From assembly GCA_013151745.1 (NCBI GenBank), contig JAADHS010000160.1:1-61102 (forward strand): a stretch of 61,102 nucleotides of DNA. The letters are read 5' to 3'. This document shows positions 38,433 through 46,681 of this stretch, one piece after another; within the stretch, counting starts at the first letter, position 1; the number at the start of each line of letters is the position of its first letter. The DNA is from Gammaproteobacteria bacterium (lineage in GTDB: Bacteria > Pseudomonadota > Gammaproteobacteria > JAADHS01). The notes below the pieces were generated by a model. That model did no database searches. It was not told the origin of the DNA and saw only the letters and a list, made by a program, of their open reading frames with translations. Made by a program: the position numbers and the translations under genes.

Positions 38433-39239
38433 TTACTCTCCTAAATCGTGGGTTTTAACCCAAAGCACCGCACCCAGCTCAACAGGATAATTTTTTTCTT
38501 CATGACTCATCGTCTCTCCACTTTCAACCAGCGCGGCCATTCCCCACCAACCCGCTTTTGGCATAACATAAGCAAACACGCCATTGGCATCTGTTTTAAT
38601 AACTTGAGTGATAAAGGGATCAGCAGGTGCTTTAAGGTCACCCTTTTCATTATAATACTCAACCTCTACACGAGCAAAAGCCACCGGTTTGCCATTGTGT
38701 TTGACCACGCCACGAAACAAATTATTCGTCCACAGCCCATAGGGTCTGGCCAAGGGGATGATTTCCATGGGTAGACCCAGTTCATGATCCCAGCCTTCTT
38801 CCATGCCAAAGGCATTCACTACTGTTTTGGTGTAATGGATGATAAAGCGCTCTTCCGCAGCCTCCCAATATGGCTGAGGTTCAACGAAAAAAAGATGATC
38901 GCCGGGCTTGCGAATTTTATAACTGCTTTGATAAGCAGACAAGGTATCGCCGGCATGATCCTGATAGCTTGTCTGTTGCAGCTTGTCCAGTAAATCAGTC
39001 TCTTTTCCGGCCACCCAAACGCCAAAGCGTTTGGGTTTTTTCATATTGAGCCCCATACCTTCAAAGGGATGGGTAAAAATCAAATCAAGACGAAGCTCAC
39101 GACTTTCGCCTGCAGAAACAATTTCATCTGAAGGAATAATCATTTGAAAATGAGCGTAAGCGGGTGCAAACACACCCACCATACCGATCATCAATAGTAG
39201 CTTGCTCAAAAATCGTTTACACCACAACGTACTTGTCAT
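38433..39239 (-). CDS. DUF4198 periplasmic metal-uptake-associated protein
   Basis: 268 aa with a signal peptide ending PAYAHFQM. The first mature residues (AHFQMIIPS) are the DUF4198 hallmark, where an N-terminal His can bind metal. FTHPFEGMGLNMKKP, PYWEAAEE and a C-terminal carboxypeptidase-regulatory-like beta domain (FRGVVKHNGKPVAFARVEVE) follow. NikK-type DUF4198 proteins accompany nickel/cobalt importers. Located centrally in the operon. Confidence 0.8.
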   Translation of the reverse strand: MTSTLWCKRFLSKLLLMIGMVGVFAPAYAHFQMIIPSDEIVSAGESRELRLDLIFTHPFEGMGLNMKKPKRFGVWVAGKETDLLDKLQQTSYQDHAGDTLSAYQSSYKIRKPGDHLFFVEPQPYWEAAEERFIIHYTKTVVNAFGMEEGWDHELGLPMEIIPLARPYGLWTNNLFRGVVKHNGKPVAFARVEVEYYNEKGDLKAPADPFITQVIKTDANGVFAYVMPKAGWWGMAALVESGETMSHEEKNYPVELGAVLWVKTHDLGE

Positions 39240-39257
39240 AACACTCTCCTGTATGCC

Positions 39258-40292
39258 TTACAGAGCCGTACTCCAGCCCATACTCCAGCGATATTTTTCG
39301 TCGTTAGAGATGCCCGTTAGTTCTTGGTAGATAGGGAATGAAACATTGGCGTAAACACCCTGTTTCTTGTTAATTTTGAAATTAAGACCGGGCGAGAGAT
39401 AAATCACATCACCACCACTGTTTTTCTTAATTTCATCGTTCTCAATATCTTGTTCGAAGAATATACCATTTAACTCAATGACCGGCACAATTGAACTGTG
39501 ATGAGCAAAGCTCGTTGCCACATCAAACTGCCAGGAATTACCTGCACGAAATTGTTTGGCACCCTGAGTACCAAAACGATAGATTATATCCGCATCTAAA
39601 GCAATTTTTTTCGTGAGATGGCCACTATAGGCCACGCCACCTTGAAAGGTAATCGCACCACTACCGGGTTGGTTATGTGTACCAATGATCTCACTTTTGC
39701 CTGTTCCCTTGTTTATGTCCGTTTCATTTGTAATCTTGCCGGTAGGCAGAATGACACCGAACACAGAGGCCCACTGATTGTCGCCATCGTTGAAAAAGCG
39801 ATAGCGGCCTGTGACCAACATATCACCGAACCCTGGAGACTCTGAGGTAGAAGAGACACAATTGGCCGAACCAAGATCGCCCTTAACCGCCGGGTTACCA
39901 GCAAAACACTCGCTCGCATTTTGATCGCCGTTATCTTTAAAGCCTTTAAAATTGTTGTATTGCAGCATGATATTGATATCCATATCTTCATTGACCGGAA
40001 AGCCAAACGAAAGAAAATAGGCATCCTCACTAGAGTGCATATGTACATCTTCACCATCGGCTCTGAAATCTATCAACTGCTGATCGCTGAACGTTTCATA
40101 ACGACGCGCATCCCAGCGTAAACCAATTACTTTTTCTTCAAGAATGGCCGCACCCACCGAATTGATACTGCCAGAGCCCCCACCGCGAATCGATTCACCA
40201 TGAGCGTGAGCTAATGACATGCCTCCCAGTAGCAGGGGAAGACTTGCTGTGGTCAGTAATGACATTTTACGTAATAATTTGTGTCTGGACAT
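39258..40292 (-). CDS. outer-membrane channel-like protein with His-tipped N-terminus
   Basis: 344 aa. The signal peptide ends MSLAHAHGE, so the mature protein starts with a His pair. A GGGSGSINSVG turn follows, then barrel-like strands (YFLSFGFPVNEDMDINIMLQYN, GFGDMLVTGRYRFF, WASVFGVILPTGK) of the MetA-pathway/'transporter' OM family. A VHMHSSED segment may bind metal. It is probably the OM component of the system. Confidence 0.65.
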   Translation of the reverse strand: MSRHKLLRKMSLLTTASLPLLLGGMSLAHAHGESIRGGGSGSINSVGAAILEEKVIGLRWDARRYETFSDQQLIDFRADGEDVHMHSSEDAYFLSFGFPVNEDMDINIMLQYNNFKGFKDNGDQNASECFAGNPAVKGDLGSANCVSSTSESPGFGDMLVTGRYRFFNDGDNQWASVFGVILPTGKITNETDINKGTGKSEIIGTHNQPGSGAITFQGGVAYSGHLTKKIALDADIIYRFGTQGAKQFRAGNSWQFDVATSFAHHSSIVPVIELNGIFFEQDIENDEIKKNSGGDVIYLSPGLNFKINKKQGVYANVSFPIYQELTGISNDEKYRWSMGWSTAL

Positions 40293-40325
40293 TTTGAACT
40301 CGACTCCCTAATGCTTTAAGTTTAA

Positions 40326-40511
40326 TTATTCGTGGTGACCATCATCATGTTGATGACTATGCTCAATTTCCTCGTGACTATGCTCGTGTTCATGCTCTTC
40401 TGTGACATCCCCATCATGAACATGAGTATGATGTCCGTCATCGTGACGATGGACATGGGTGTGAGTCACCTGACGGTGGATATGCCGATGATAAGTTACA
40501 TCACATGCCAT
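40326..40511 (-). CDS. small histidine-rich protein (61 aa)
   Basis: MACDVTYHRHIHRQVTHTHV opens a protein in which about 20 of 61 residues are His, with Asp/Glu runs and DDGHH repeats. No signal peptide, so it is probably a cytoplasmic metal buffer or chaperone. It has AGGA about 9 nt upstream and is the first gene of the leftward operon, 33 bp before the OM gene. The promoter at 40673-40702 is directly upstream. Confidence 0.65.
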   Translation of the reverse strand: MACDVTYHRHIHRQVTHTHVHRHDDGHHTHVHDGDVTEEHEHEHSHEEIEHSHQHDDGHHE

Positions 40512-40655
40512 CTGATTTTATCCTGCTTGAATATTAAAAAACCGAAAGGAGAATGGACATCTCGAACCTTATCGGCGTAACAATGAAAAAAGCAACAGCT
40601 TTTCTAGTACTTAATTTTCAGCTAAAAGCTTTATTTGCAAAACCAATTACCGCAA

Positions 40656-40714
40656 GTAGCATGATTTAGAGAATCATAGCACCGACCGTGCTACGATGTC
40701 AACACTCGTGCTAC
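40656..40714. promoter_or_regulatory. symmetric four-half-site operator (NikR-type candidate)
   Basis: Four heptamers: GTAGCAT 40656-40662, ATAGCAC 40676-40682, GTGCTAC 40688-40694 and GTGCTAC 40708-40714. The inner and the outer pairs are both centred on 40685, and starts within each half are 20 bp apart. Two 7-bp half-sites at a 20-bp pitch match the geometry of tetrameric NikR. From memory, the GTGTTAC...GTAACAC consensus reported for deltaproteobacterial and archaeal NikR is close to these heptamers. It covers the leftward promoter from about -50 to +9. Confidence 0.65.
40673..40702 (-). promoter_or_regulatory. sigma70 promoter of the metal operon
   Basis: On the minus strand TTGACA (40702-40697) and TATGAT (40678-40673) are separated by 18 bp. 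Both boxes lie inside the four-site operator, so a bound repressor would block polymerase. Confidence 0.65.
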
Positions 40715-40753
40715 TTTACCTGGGAAAATACGTTTTCCAAACTAAAGCTTCAC

Positions 40754-40783
40754 TTGAAATGGCCGTTAGTGAATCTGTATATT
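40754..40783 (+). promoter_or_regulatory. promoter of the His-rich 88-aa gene
   Basis: TTGAAA (40754-40759), an 18-bp spacer and TATATT (40778-40783). It lies outside the operator, which is about 40 bp further upstream, so control of this gene may differ from that of the operon. Confidence 0.5.
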
Positions 40784-40837
40784 CGACAACGGGGTTATCA
40801 AACTTCAATCTAAAAAACAATCAAGGAAACTTTGACT

Positions 40838-41104
40838 ATGGAAGGTAAGCACCAACATTCACATACCCACGAACATCAACACTCACATCAACATGAGCAT
40901 GTACATACGCACGAAGATGGCACTCAGCACAGTCACGGCCATGAACATAACCATGCGCACGCACATGGCCATGAACATGCGCATCAGCATAACCACGCGG
41001 CAGACAGCAATGAACATGACCATCAACATGAGGAAAGTGAACTAGAAGATCATGAGCACAACCACCCCGGCCATGAAAATGAATCCCACGATCATAGCCA
41101 TTAA
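40838..41104 (+). CDS. extremely histidine-rich protein (88 aa)
   Basis: 33 of 88 residues are His, mostly as alternating XH dipeptides (HQHSHTHEHQHSHQHEHVHT...), with a short acidic interruption (EESELED). No signal peptide and almost no hydrophobic residues. It is comparable in composition to Hpn-type nickel-storage proteins and His-rich HypB/UreE tails, but not homologous in any way I can show. I place the start at ATG 40838, 10 nt after AAGGA. Likely a cytoplasmic nickel/zinc reservoir. Confidence 0.7.
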   Translation: MEGKHQHSHTHEHQHSHQHEHVHTHEDGTQHSHGHEHNHAHAHGHEHAHQHNHAADSNEHDHQHEESELEDHEHNHPGHENESHDHSH

Positions 41105-41124
41105 AAAACCTACATAAACAAACA

Positions 41125-41155
41125 CTCAGGCGTGTCTACGCAGTGCATGCCTGAG
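41125..41155 (+). terminator. hairpin after the His-rich gene
   Basis: CTCAGGCGTG pairs with CATGCCTGAG (one wobble) around an 11-nt loop. There is no T-run, so termination strength is uncertain. Confidence 0.4.
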
Positions 41156-41188
41156 GTTAGTACCCTCTCAACAAAACGATAGATTAAT

Positions 41189-41220
41189 CTTAGAAAACGC
41201 AGTTGGACGCGAATGTAGAG
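41189..41220 (+). repeat. dispersed intergenic repeat, copy 4
   Basis: CTTAGAAAACGCAGTTGGAC continues GCGAATGTAGAG. It agrees with copies 2 and 3 and shares the following TGCA with copy 2. It lies between convergent genes. Confidence 0.65.
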
Positions 41221-41295
41221 TGCAAGTCGGATACGCACTAAAGAAGCAGTTATCAGTCAGGGCGTAATAAATTTTTTATTTTTACTCAGGCTAAA

Positions 41296-43761
41296 TCAAC
41301 GCCATTGAGATTCTGCCAACCACTTATCAAACTCATCGACTGGTAAAGGTCGACTGATGAAATATCCCTGCACCAAATCACACCCCAACTCAGCCAAGCG
41401 GTCATAACTTTCTTTATTTTCCACACCTTCCGCAATGACTTGCAAGCCAATATTGTGCGCCAAATCTATTATGGAACGCACAATGACCGCATCGTTGTCA
41501 TTGCTAAACATACCCATGACAAACCCCTTATCTATTTTTATTTCTTTCACAGGTAATTGTTTCAGATAGGCAAGAGAGGAATATCCCGTTCCAAAGTCAT
41601 CGATAGATAAATCAATGTTCATATCATTCAGATGCACCAACACCCCTTCCGCTCTTGCAGGATCGGCCATAATAGCTGTTTCGGTAATTTCGAACCAAAG
41701 CTTGCATTCGGCCCGCCCTAAATTACTCACAATATTAGAAACACGTCGAGGAAAGTCGCTATCCTGAAGGTTTCGCACCGATAGATTAATGGCCATATCA
41801 ACATGGATGCCTGCTTCGTACCATGTGCTTAGCTGCATCAAAGCACGCTTCAACACCCATAACGTCAGAGGCAAAATCAAACCACTTTGCTCAGCAAAAG
41901 GGATAAATGAATCCGGCAACATCAAACCTCGCTTAGGATGCTGCCAACGAACCAGGGCTTCAACACCCATCAAACGTCCAGATTGTAAACTTACTTTAGG
42001 TTGAAAATACAAGACGAGTTGATTTTGCTCTATGGCCTCTCTCAAATCACCCAATAGAGCCAAACTACTCGGTTTGTGCTCATCTTTTGCGGGGTCGTAA
42101 ATAGAAAAACCTTGAGCTGCGCGCTTGGCAACATACATTGCAACATCAGCCATTCTCAGCAATGTCATTTCATCCTTTGCATGCTCCGGATAAAGTGCCG
42201 CACCAATACTCCCACCCACATGTAACAATTGATCATCGATAAGAAATGCATTTTCCAATGAAAACAGCATTTTTTTAGCCACTTTTTCTGCATGTTCTAT
42301 ATCAGAAGAAGGCAATAACACAGCAAACTCATCGCCGCCCAAGCGGGCAATGGTATCGGACTCACGCAAAGTTTCTCGCATTCGAACAGCAACTTGCTGC
42401 AACACCACATCACCATAGTGATGTCCCAAAGTATCATTAATTTCTTTGAAGTGATCCAGATCCATTAACAATAAACTAAACTGCTCACCGGATCTCTGCG
42501 CCAATAAAACAGTCTGCTTTAATCGGTCCGTCAATAAGGTACGGTTAGGCAAACCCGTCAAGCTGTCATGCAATGCGGCATGCTCCATGATCGCCATTTG
42601 ACGCTTTCGTTCCGTAATGTCCCTGATCACACCAACAAAATAACGCCCATCATCAAGCAACATTTCACTGACACTCAACTCAATAGGAAAAATAGTACCA
42701 TCTTTTTTTAAGCCCTCCAGTTCACGAGCCGGTAGACCAATTATTTTCGGCTCCCCTTCATTCACATAAGCATTTACCGGTTTTTCATGGTGAGCAGCAT
42801 AAGGTTCCGGCATCAATACTTCAATCGACGCCCCAAATAATTCTTCATATTGATAACCAAAGGTCTGCAATGCAGCAGGATTAACTGATTCTATCTTACC
42901 CTGCTCATCCATAATTAAAATTCCTTCAAGTACACTATCCATGACGGCACTAACCCGGACTTCACTCTGCCGAATATGCTTTTGCATTTCGTTAAAACGT
43001 GCAGCTAACCTGCCTAATTCATCTTTTCGGTCAACCAATAGAAGAACTTCCCGGTCCCCTTCTGCAACGCTGGATATAGCGGTGAAAAGTTCAGACAACG
43101 GATCTAACACACTCCATCGAAAAATAAAAAAGAGTGCACTACCCAAGATTGAAACTAGGACGAAGGCAATAATCCACAAGTTGCGCTGTAACTGCGTGAT
43201 GCGTGCTGCTCTCGTTTCTGTGGAAATTGAAAGTTTCAGTACCCCTCTCAGACTAGCGCTTTCATAACCATGGCATGACAAACATGCGGTATCAGCCTTA
43301 ATCGGCATAAGCACCGTTATTTCATCGTTATCACCTAAGTTAAAAGAGGTGTTGCCACGCAGAGCCTGCTGAAAAAAATCGGCATCCGCTATTTGTATCT
43401 GTTGGAGAGGGGAAGGGGTTCGCTCAAATATGGGAATACTCAAGAATTCGTTAACGGCATTAACCGTTGATAAATCTGTGAAGGCTTCATTACCATCACG
43501 TCTGTAAATTTTAATATCCGCAATACCCTCGGCCTTGCCCATTCTATCCAGCCACTGGCGTGCGAGCGTACCTTGGCCATTGAGCATCAGCGTTTGTAAA
43601 CTGGCAAGCAACGTCTTGGCATGAACTTCTGCCTGATCAATTTCTTCTTGATAAATAGTATTGACCAACTGCTTCTGGATCCAAAACCCAGCCACCAACA
43701 TCAGCATAAACAAAACAGCCGACATCAATAAAGCCAAGCGCGTTCCCAGACTATTCATCAC
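41296..43761 (-). CDS. membrane GGDEF/EAL protein with periplasmic CXXCH sensor and PAS domain
   Basis: 821 aa. Helix at about 10-28, periplasmic domain to about 193 with a c-type haem motif C160-L-S-C163-H164 (Tll0287-like), helix 195-215, HAMP 216-268, PAS about 272-388, GGDEF about 395-555 and EAL about 565-815. The catalytic motifs are intact: GGDEF at 475-479, EAL at 601-603. It could therefore make and/or degrade c-di-GMP in response to redox state, gas or haem. Last of a leftward run that begins with the ccm genes needed to attach such haem. Confidence 0.88.
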   Translation of the reverse strand: MMNSLGTRLALLMSAVLFMLMLVAGFWIQKQLVNTIYQEEIDQAEVHAKTLLASLQTLMLNGQGTLARQWLDRMGKAEGIADIKIYRRDGNEAFTDLSTVNAVNEFLSIPIFERTPSPLQQIQIADADFFQQALRGNTSFNLGDNDEITVLMPIKADTACLSCHGYESASLRGVLKLSISTETRAARITQLQRNLWIIAFVLVSILGSALFFIFRWSVLDPLSELFTAISSVAEGDREVLLLVDRKDELGRLAARFNEMQKHIRQSEVRVSAVMDSVLEGILIMDEQGKIESVNPAALQTFGYQYEELFGASIEVLMPEPYAAHHEKPVNAYVNEGEPKIIGLPARELEGLKKDGTIFPIELSVSEMLLDDGRYFVGVIRDITERKRQMAIMEHAALHDSLTGLPNRTLLTDRLKQTVLLAQRSGEQFSLLLMDLDHFKEINDTLGHHYGDVVLQQVAVRMRETLRESDTIARLGGDEFAVLLPSSDIEHAEKVAKKMLFSLENAFLIDDQLLHVGGSIGAALYPEHAKDEMTLLRMADVAMYVAKRAAQGFSIYDPAKDEHKPSSLALLGDLREAIEQNQLVLYFQPKVSLQSGRLMGVEALVRWQHPKRGLMLPDSFIPFAEQSGLILPLTLWVLKRALMQLSTWYEAGIHVDMAINLSVRNLQDSDFPRRVSNIVSNLGRAECKLWFEITETAIMADPARAEGVLVHLNDMNIDLSIDDFGTGYSSLAYLKQLPVKEIKIDKGFVMGMFSNDNDAVIVRSIIDLAHNIGLQVIAEGVENKESYDRLAELGCDLVQGYFISRPLPVDEFDKWLAESQWR

Positions 43762-43833
43762 CCAACCACAACCTTGTTTCCGCCGCTATAAACACAAACC
43801 ACCTATAAGCGCGCTCTTTGGTTTTCTACAATG

Positions 43834-45114
43834 TTACGGCTTTTGTATATCAGACCAGGTACTTTGAGCAATGCGCGCGACACCACCAAAACTACCTATC
43901 CAAATACTATCTTCAACGCCATCAGCCATGGAAAATACATTATTTGCAAACAAGCCATCACGCACTGTGAAATTGGTAAATGTGTTTTTTTCCTGATCCA
44001 TTCGTGCCAAGCCTTTACTCGTACCGACCCATAACGTATCACTCGTATCCATATAGAGCATAAAAATATGATTGCCTGGCAAGCCATCTGCCGTAGTGAA
44101 ATTCGTCCATTTATTTCCATCAAAATGAGCCAGCCCACCGCCCCAGGTGCCTGCCCAAACATCGCCGGACGCATCAACTTCCAAGGAAATAATATAATTA
44201 GGATTATAAGCGACATCGATATCCGACAAACCTTGCTCTGCTTTTTGTTGAGCATGATGCCGGGATGCTTTTGCCGGATCATTGGTAAATTTTATGGCAT
44301 CTCGCACTGATTCGATCGGCGCACCCAAACCATCTTCATGCTGCCAGTTTGTCCATTTTCCGTCTTGATAACGCGCCAAACCCGTTTCAGTTGCAAACCA
44401 CATCTCGCCATTCACACCTTCTTCAACACCGTAAACCCAGGGGTTGGGTAAGCCACCCTCTGTATTTTCTACCGTAAACGTATCCCAGCCCTCAGGGTCA
44501 TCCAAACGAGCACCCGCGACTCGATTCACACCAGACCAGGTCGCGATCCAAAGATCGCCATTGCTTGCCAGCTGGCTGTCATAAACAAATTGATCCGCCA
44601 AACCTTGCGGTACATTGTAATTGGACCACAAACCCGTGTTGACGTCCATGACCGACAAGCCTCCACCATAACTCCCGACCAGAAGACGATCATCAATACG
44701 GCTAACGTGAAAAATACCATTCGACAAAATACCGGGAGTTTTATTATCAAATACCGTGTATTGATCCGAACTTGTATCATAACGTATTACCCCACCGGAG
44801 GTTGCGAACCAAACTTGTCCGGCTTCCGCATAAATACCTTTGACATTGCGATTACCAATTTCAAAATGCGCAATACGCCCGGTATCAGGCAAACCTACCG
44901 TACCTGCTCCCGAATCCAGAATTTGTGCGCGTGCAGTTGCAGTTTGAATGGGCTGGGAAGAAGAGACATCGGTATTTATACTTGCGTCGGGCAAGTCACT
45001 CTCTTTAACAACCGTTTGCTCTTTAACAATCGGTTCTTGTTGTCCCAGATTATAAGAAAACAGCGCAATAGCCACGGCAATAACTAAAAAAATTCCAATT
45101 TTTTGGTAACCCAT
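43834..45114 (-). CDS. membrane-anchored beta-propeller (two-component-regulator-type) protein
   Basis: 426 aa with one N-terminal helix (about 5-22) and a long periplasmic part of about seven repeats of the type 'DGDVWAGTWGGGLAHFDG / KWTNFTTADGLPGNHIF'. These are the Reg_prop repeats that normally form the sensor half of hybrid histidine kinases. Here there is no kinase domain. It is paralogous to the next gene upstream (45137-46330), with matching repeat order. Probably a periplasmic ligand-sensing or scaffold protein for the adjoining GGDEF/EAL protein. Confidence 0.75.
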   Translation of the reverse strand: MGYQKIGIFLVIAVAIALFSYNLGQQEPIVKEQTVVKESDLPDASINTDVSSSQPIQTATARAQILDSGAGTVGLPDTGRIAHFEIGNRNVKGIYAEAGQVWFATSGGVIRYDTSSDQYTVFDNKTPGILSNGIFHVSRIDDRLLVGSYGGGLSVMDVNTGLWSNYNVPQGLADQFVYDSQLASNGDLWIATWSGVNRVAGARLDDPEGWDTFTVENTEGGLPNPWVYGVEEGVNGEMWFATETGLARYQDGKWTNWQHEDGLGAPIESVRDAIKFTNDPAKASRHHAQQKAEQGLSDIDVAYNPNYIISLEVDASGDVWAGTWGGGLAHFDGNKWTNFTTADGLPGNHIFMLYMDTSDTLWVGTSKGLARMDQEKNTFTNFTVRDGLFANNVFSMADGVEDSIWIGSFGGVARIAQSTWSDIQKP

Positions 45115-45136
45115 TAACCTCAGCCTCTAACTACGA

Positions 45137-46330
45137 TTACTTCTTCTGTTGCTGTCGCTCAGCGGGTTTGCCTTTAGCCAAACGCGCCACGCCCGTTCGT
45201 GTACCGACCCATATTTCACCCGCTGGAGTGGCTTGTATCGCATAAATACTATTACCCATTAAACCGTCTTTGCTTTGATAGGTCTGCCAGTTTTCACCAT
45301 CATAATAAGACAAACCTTGATTAGTACCAAACCAATAATTTCCATCTGCATCTTGATCCATGCTAAAGACCACATTACTTGCCAAGCCATCTTGAACCGT
45401 ATAGTTATGCCACTTTTTACCATCATAACGACTCACGCCCCCACCCCAGGTACCCACCCAAACATCACCAGAATCTGCTACCATCAAACAGAACACATAG
45501 TTTGGATTATAGGTTTCTCGCCCTTCGGTCAATATGCCCAGGTCATGGCGAGAGCGGGTACCCAGCCCAGTATTAATGCTGGTGGGTAAATCGGCTTCGT
45601 TGGCAGCGCCCATACCTTCTTTATTTGTCCAGGCGTGCCATGTCTCACCATCGTACATGGAGACGCCCCCTTCCGTACCCAGCCACACTCGATCCTGGGC
45701 ATCAACATCGATACCATAGACCCATTCATTGACCAGCTCTTCAACATAAGTTTCGAAATTCTCTCGCGCCGCATCCAGCCTGTTTACACCCGCCCAAGTA
45801 CCGATCCATAAAGTGCCATCGGACTGTTCAGTGATCGAATAAACCCAATAATCGGCTAAGCCGTGCATTGGAAAAAAGGTCTCCCATTCGCCCTTTTTAT
45901 AGGCCGTCAAACCACCGCCATTCGTGCCAAACCAACTGACTCCGGTTTTATCGACAAAAGCAGAAAAAATATATTCATTCGCCAGACCCTCCGCTCTTGT
46001 AAACACATCGCGCACATCTCGACTGAGTAAATCGATATAAAGCAGGCCGACTGAGGTGCCTATCCAAATGGCTCGTTCTGCTTTGTCCATCGCCAAAGAT
46101 CGTACATAAACATCTTTACCCACACCAAATGCTTCATGCACATAAAAGGTTTTTGCTTGCTGTACATTTTCATCGTTTTTTTGTGAAGGAAAAACGAGAG
46201 TAGACGTTTCAGCGGGCGCCTTAGGCAAGGAGGCATCAGAATCAAGTGCCTCCGAACCAGAGCTACACGATAACAACCCACCCAAAATACAAAATATAGA
46301 AAAATTTTTAAGAGTGGTCGAATACATCAA
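45137..46330 (-). CDS. beta-propeller lipoprotein
   Basis: 397 aa with a lipobox GLLSC (Cys22). The remainder is the same Reg_prop-type propeller as the downstream paralogue (AIWIGTSVGLLYIDL, GVSWFGTNGGGLTAYKKGEW, TLWIGTWAGVNRLDA, VWVGTWGGGVSRYDG). No catalytic domain. Two starts one codon apart (46330, 46327) are equivalent. Confidence 0.78.
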   Translation of the reverse strand: MMYSTTLKNFSIFCILGGLLSCSSGSEALDSDASLPKAPAETSTLVFPSQKNDENVQQAKTFYVHEAFGVGKDVYVRSLAMDKAERAIWIGTSVGLLYIDLLSRDVRDVFTRAEGLANEYIFSAFVDKTGVSWFGTNGGGLTAYKKGEWETFFPMHGLADYWVYSITEQSDGTLWIGTWAGVNRLDAARENFETYVEELVNEWVYGIDVDAQDRVWLGTEGGVSMYDGETWHAWTNKEGMGAANEADLPTSINTGLGTRSRHDLGILTEGRETYNPNYVFCLMVADSGDVWVGTWGGGVSRYDGKKWHNYTVQDGLASNVVFSMDQDADGNYWFGTNQGLSYYDGENWQTYQSKDGLMGNSIYAIQATPAGEIWVGTRTGVARLAKGKPAERQQQKK

Positions 46331-46344
46331 ATCGTCTTCTCAAT

Positions 46345-46656
46345 CTAGAGGAAAGTTCGAAGGTAAGCAACAACATCATCCATCTCATCACGAGTCAGAA
46401 TCCCCTGAAAAGCAGGCATGATTTCTTTACCTTGCTCGATAATGTCAAGCAAATCCCTGTTCGGTTTGAATAAACCCTGACCTCGGGTAAAATCCGGTAC
46501 ACTCGGCATCGTCCCCCGCCCGTCATTACCATGACAGGTCGTACAGTGACGACTGTATATTTGTCCACCATTGGCAGAATCAGCAGCATAAGTCACGCCA
46601 CTCAATAACAAACCCACAAGAAACATCGCGACGACACCCTGTCTTTTTTTAATCAT
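46345..46656 (-). CDS. small exported class I cytochrome c
   Basis: 103 aa from ATG 46656 (GGAGTG upstream). The longer frame adds 36 residues that overlap tlpA. The signal peptide ends TYAADS. Haem site C38-T-T-C41-H42, with likely sixth ligand Met80 in IMPAFQG. A mono-haem electron carrier or sensor subunit, adjacent to the maturation genes it depends on. Confidence 0.88.
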   Translation of the reverse strand: MIKKRQGVVAMFLVGLLLSGVTYAADSANGGQIYSRHCTTCHGNDGRGTMPSVPDFTRGQGLFKPNRDLLDIIEQGKEIMPAFQGILTRDEMDDVVAYLRTFL

Positions 46657-46681
46657 GATTTCACTCCGAGTTTTTTCTGCC

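Larger units (their letters stand above)
40512..40837. other. divergent control region of the metal locus
   Basis: 326 bp containing the symmetric operator, a leftward promoter embedded in it and a separate rightward promoter; each is listed individually. The remainder (about 40520-40650 and 40715-40750) shows nothing further. Confidence 0.6.

Noticed and set aside
40838-41104. Tandem repeats of CAT/CAC-rich units as a CRISPR-like or minisatellite array
   Set aside because: The periodicity comes from alternating His codons in one open frame with a ribosome site and promoter. There are no constant repeats with unique spacers.
43900-45600. Several plus-strand ORFs of 60-165 codons inside the propeller genes
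   Set aside because: They are antisense shadows of the repetitive propeller coding sequence, with no ribosome sites or recognisable domains.
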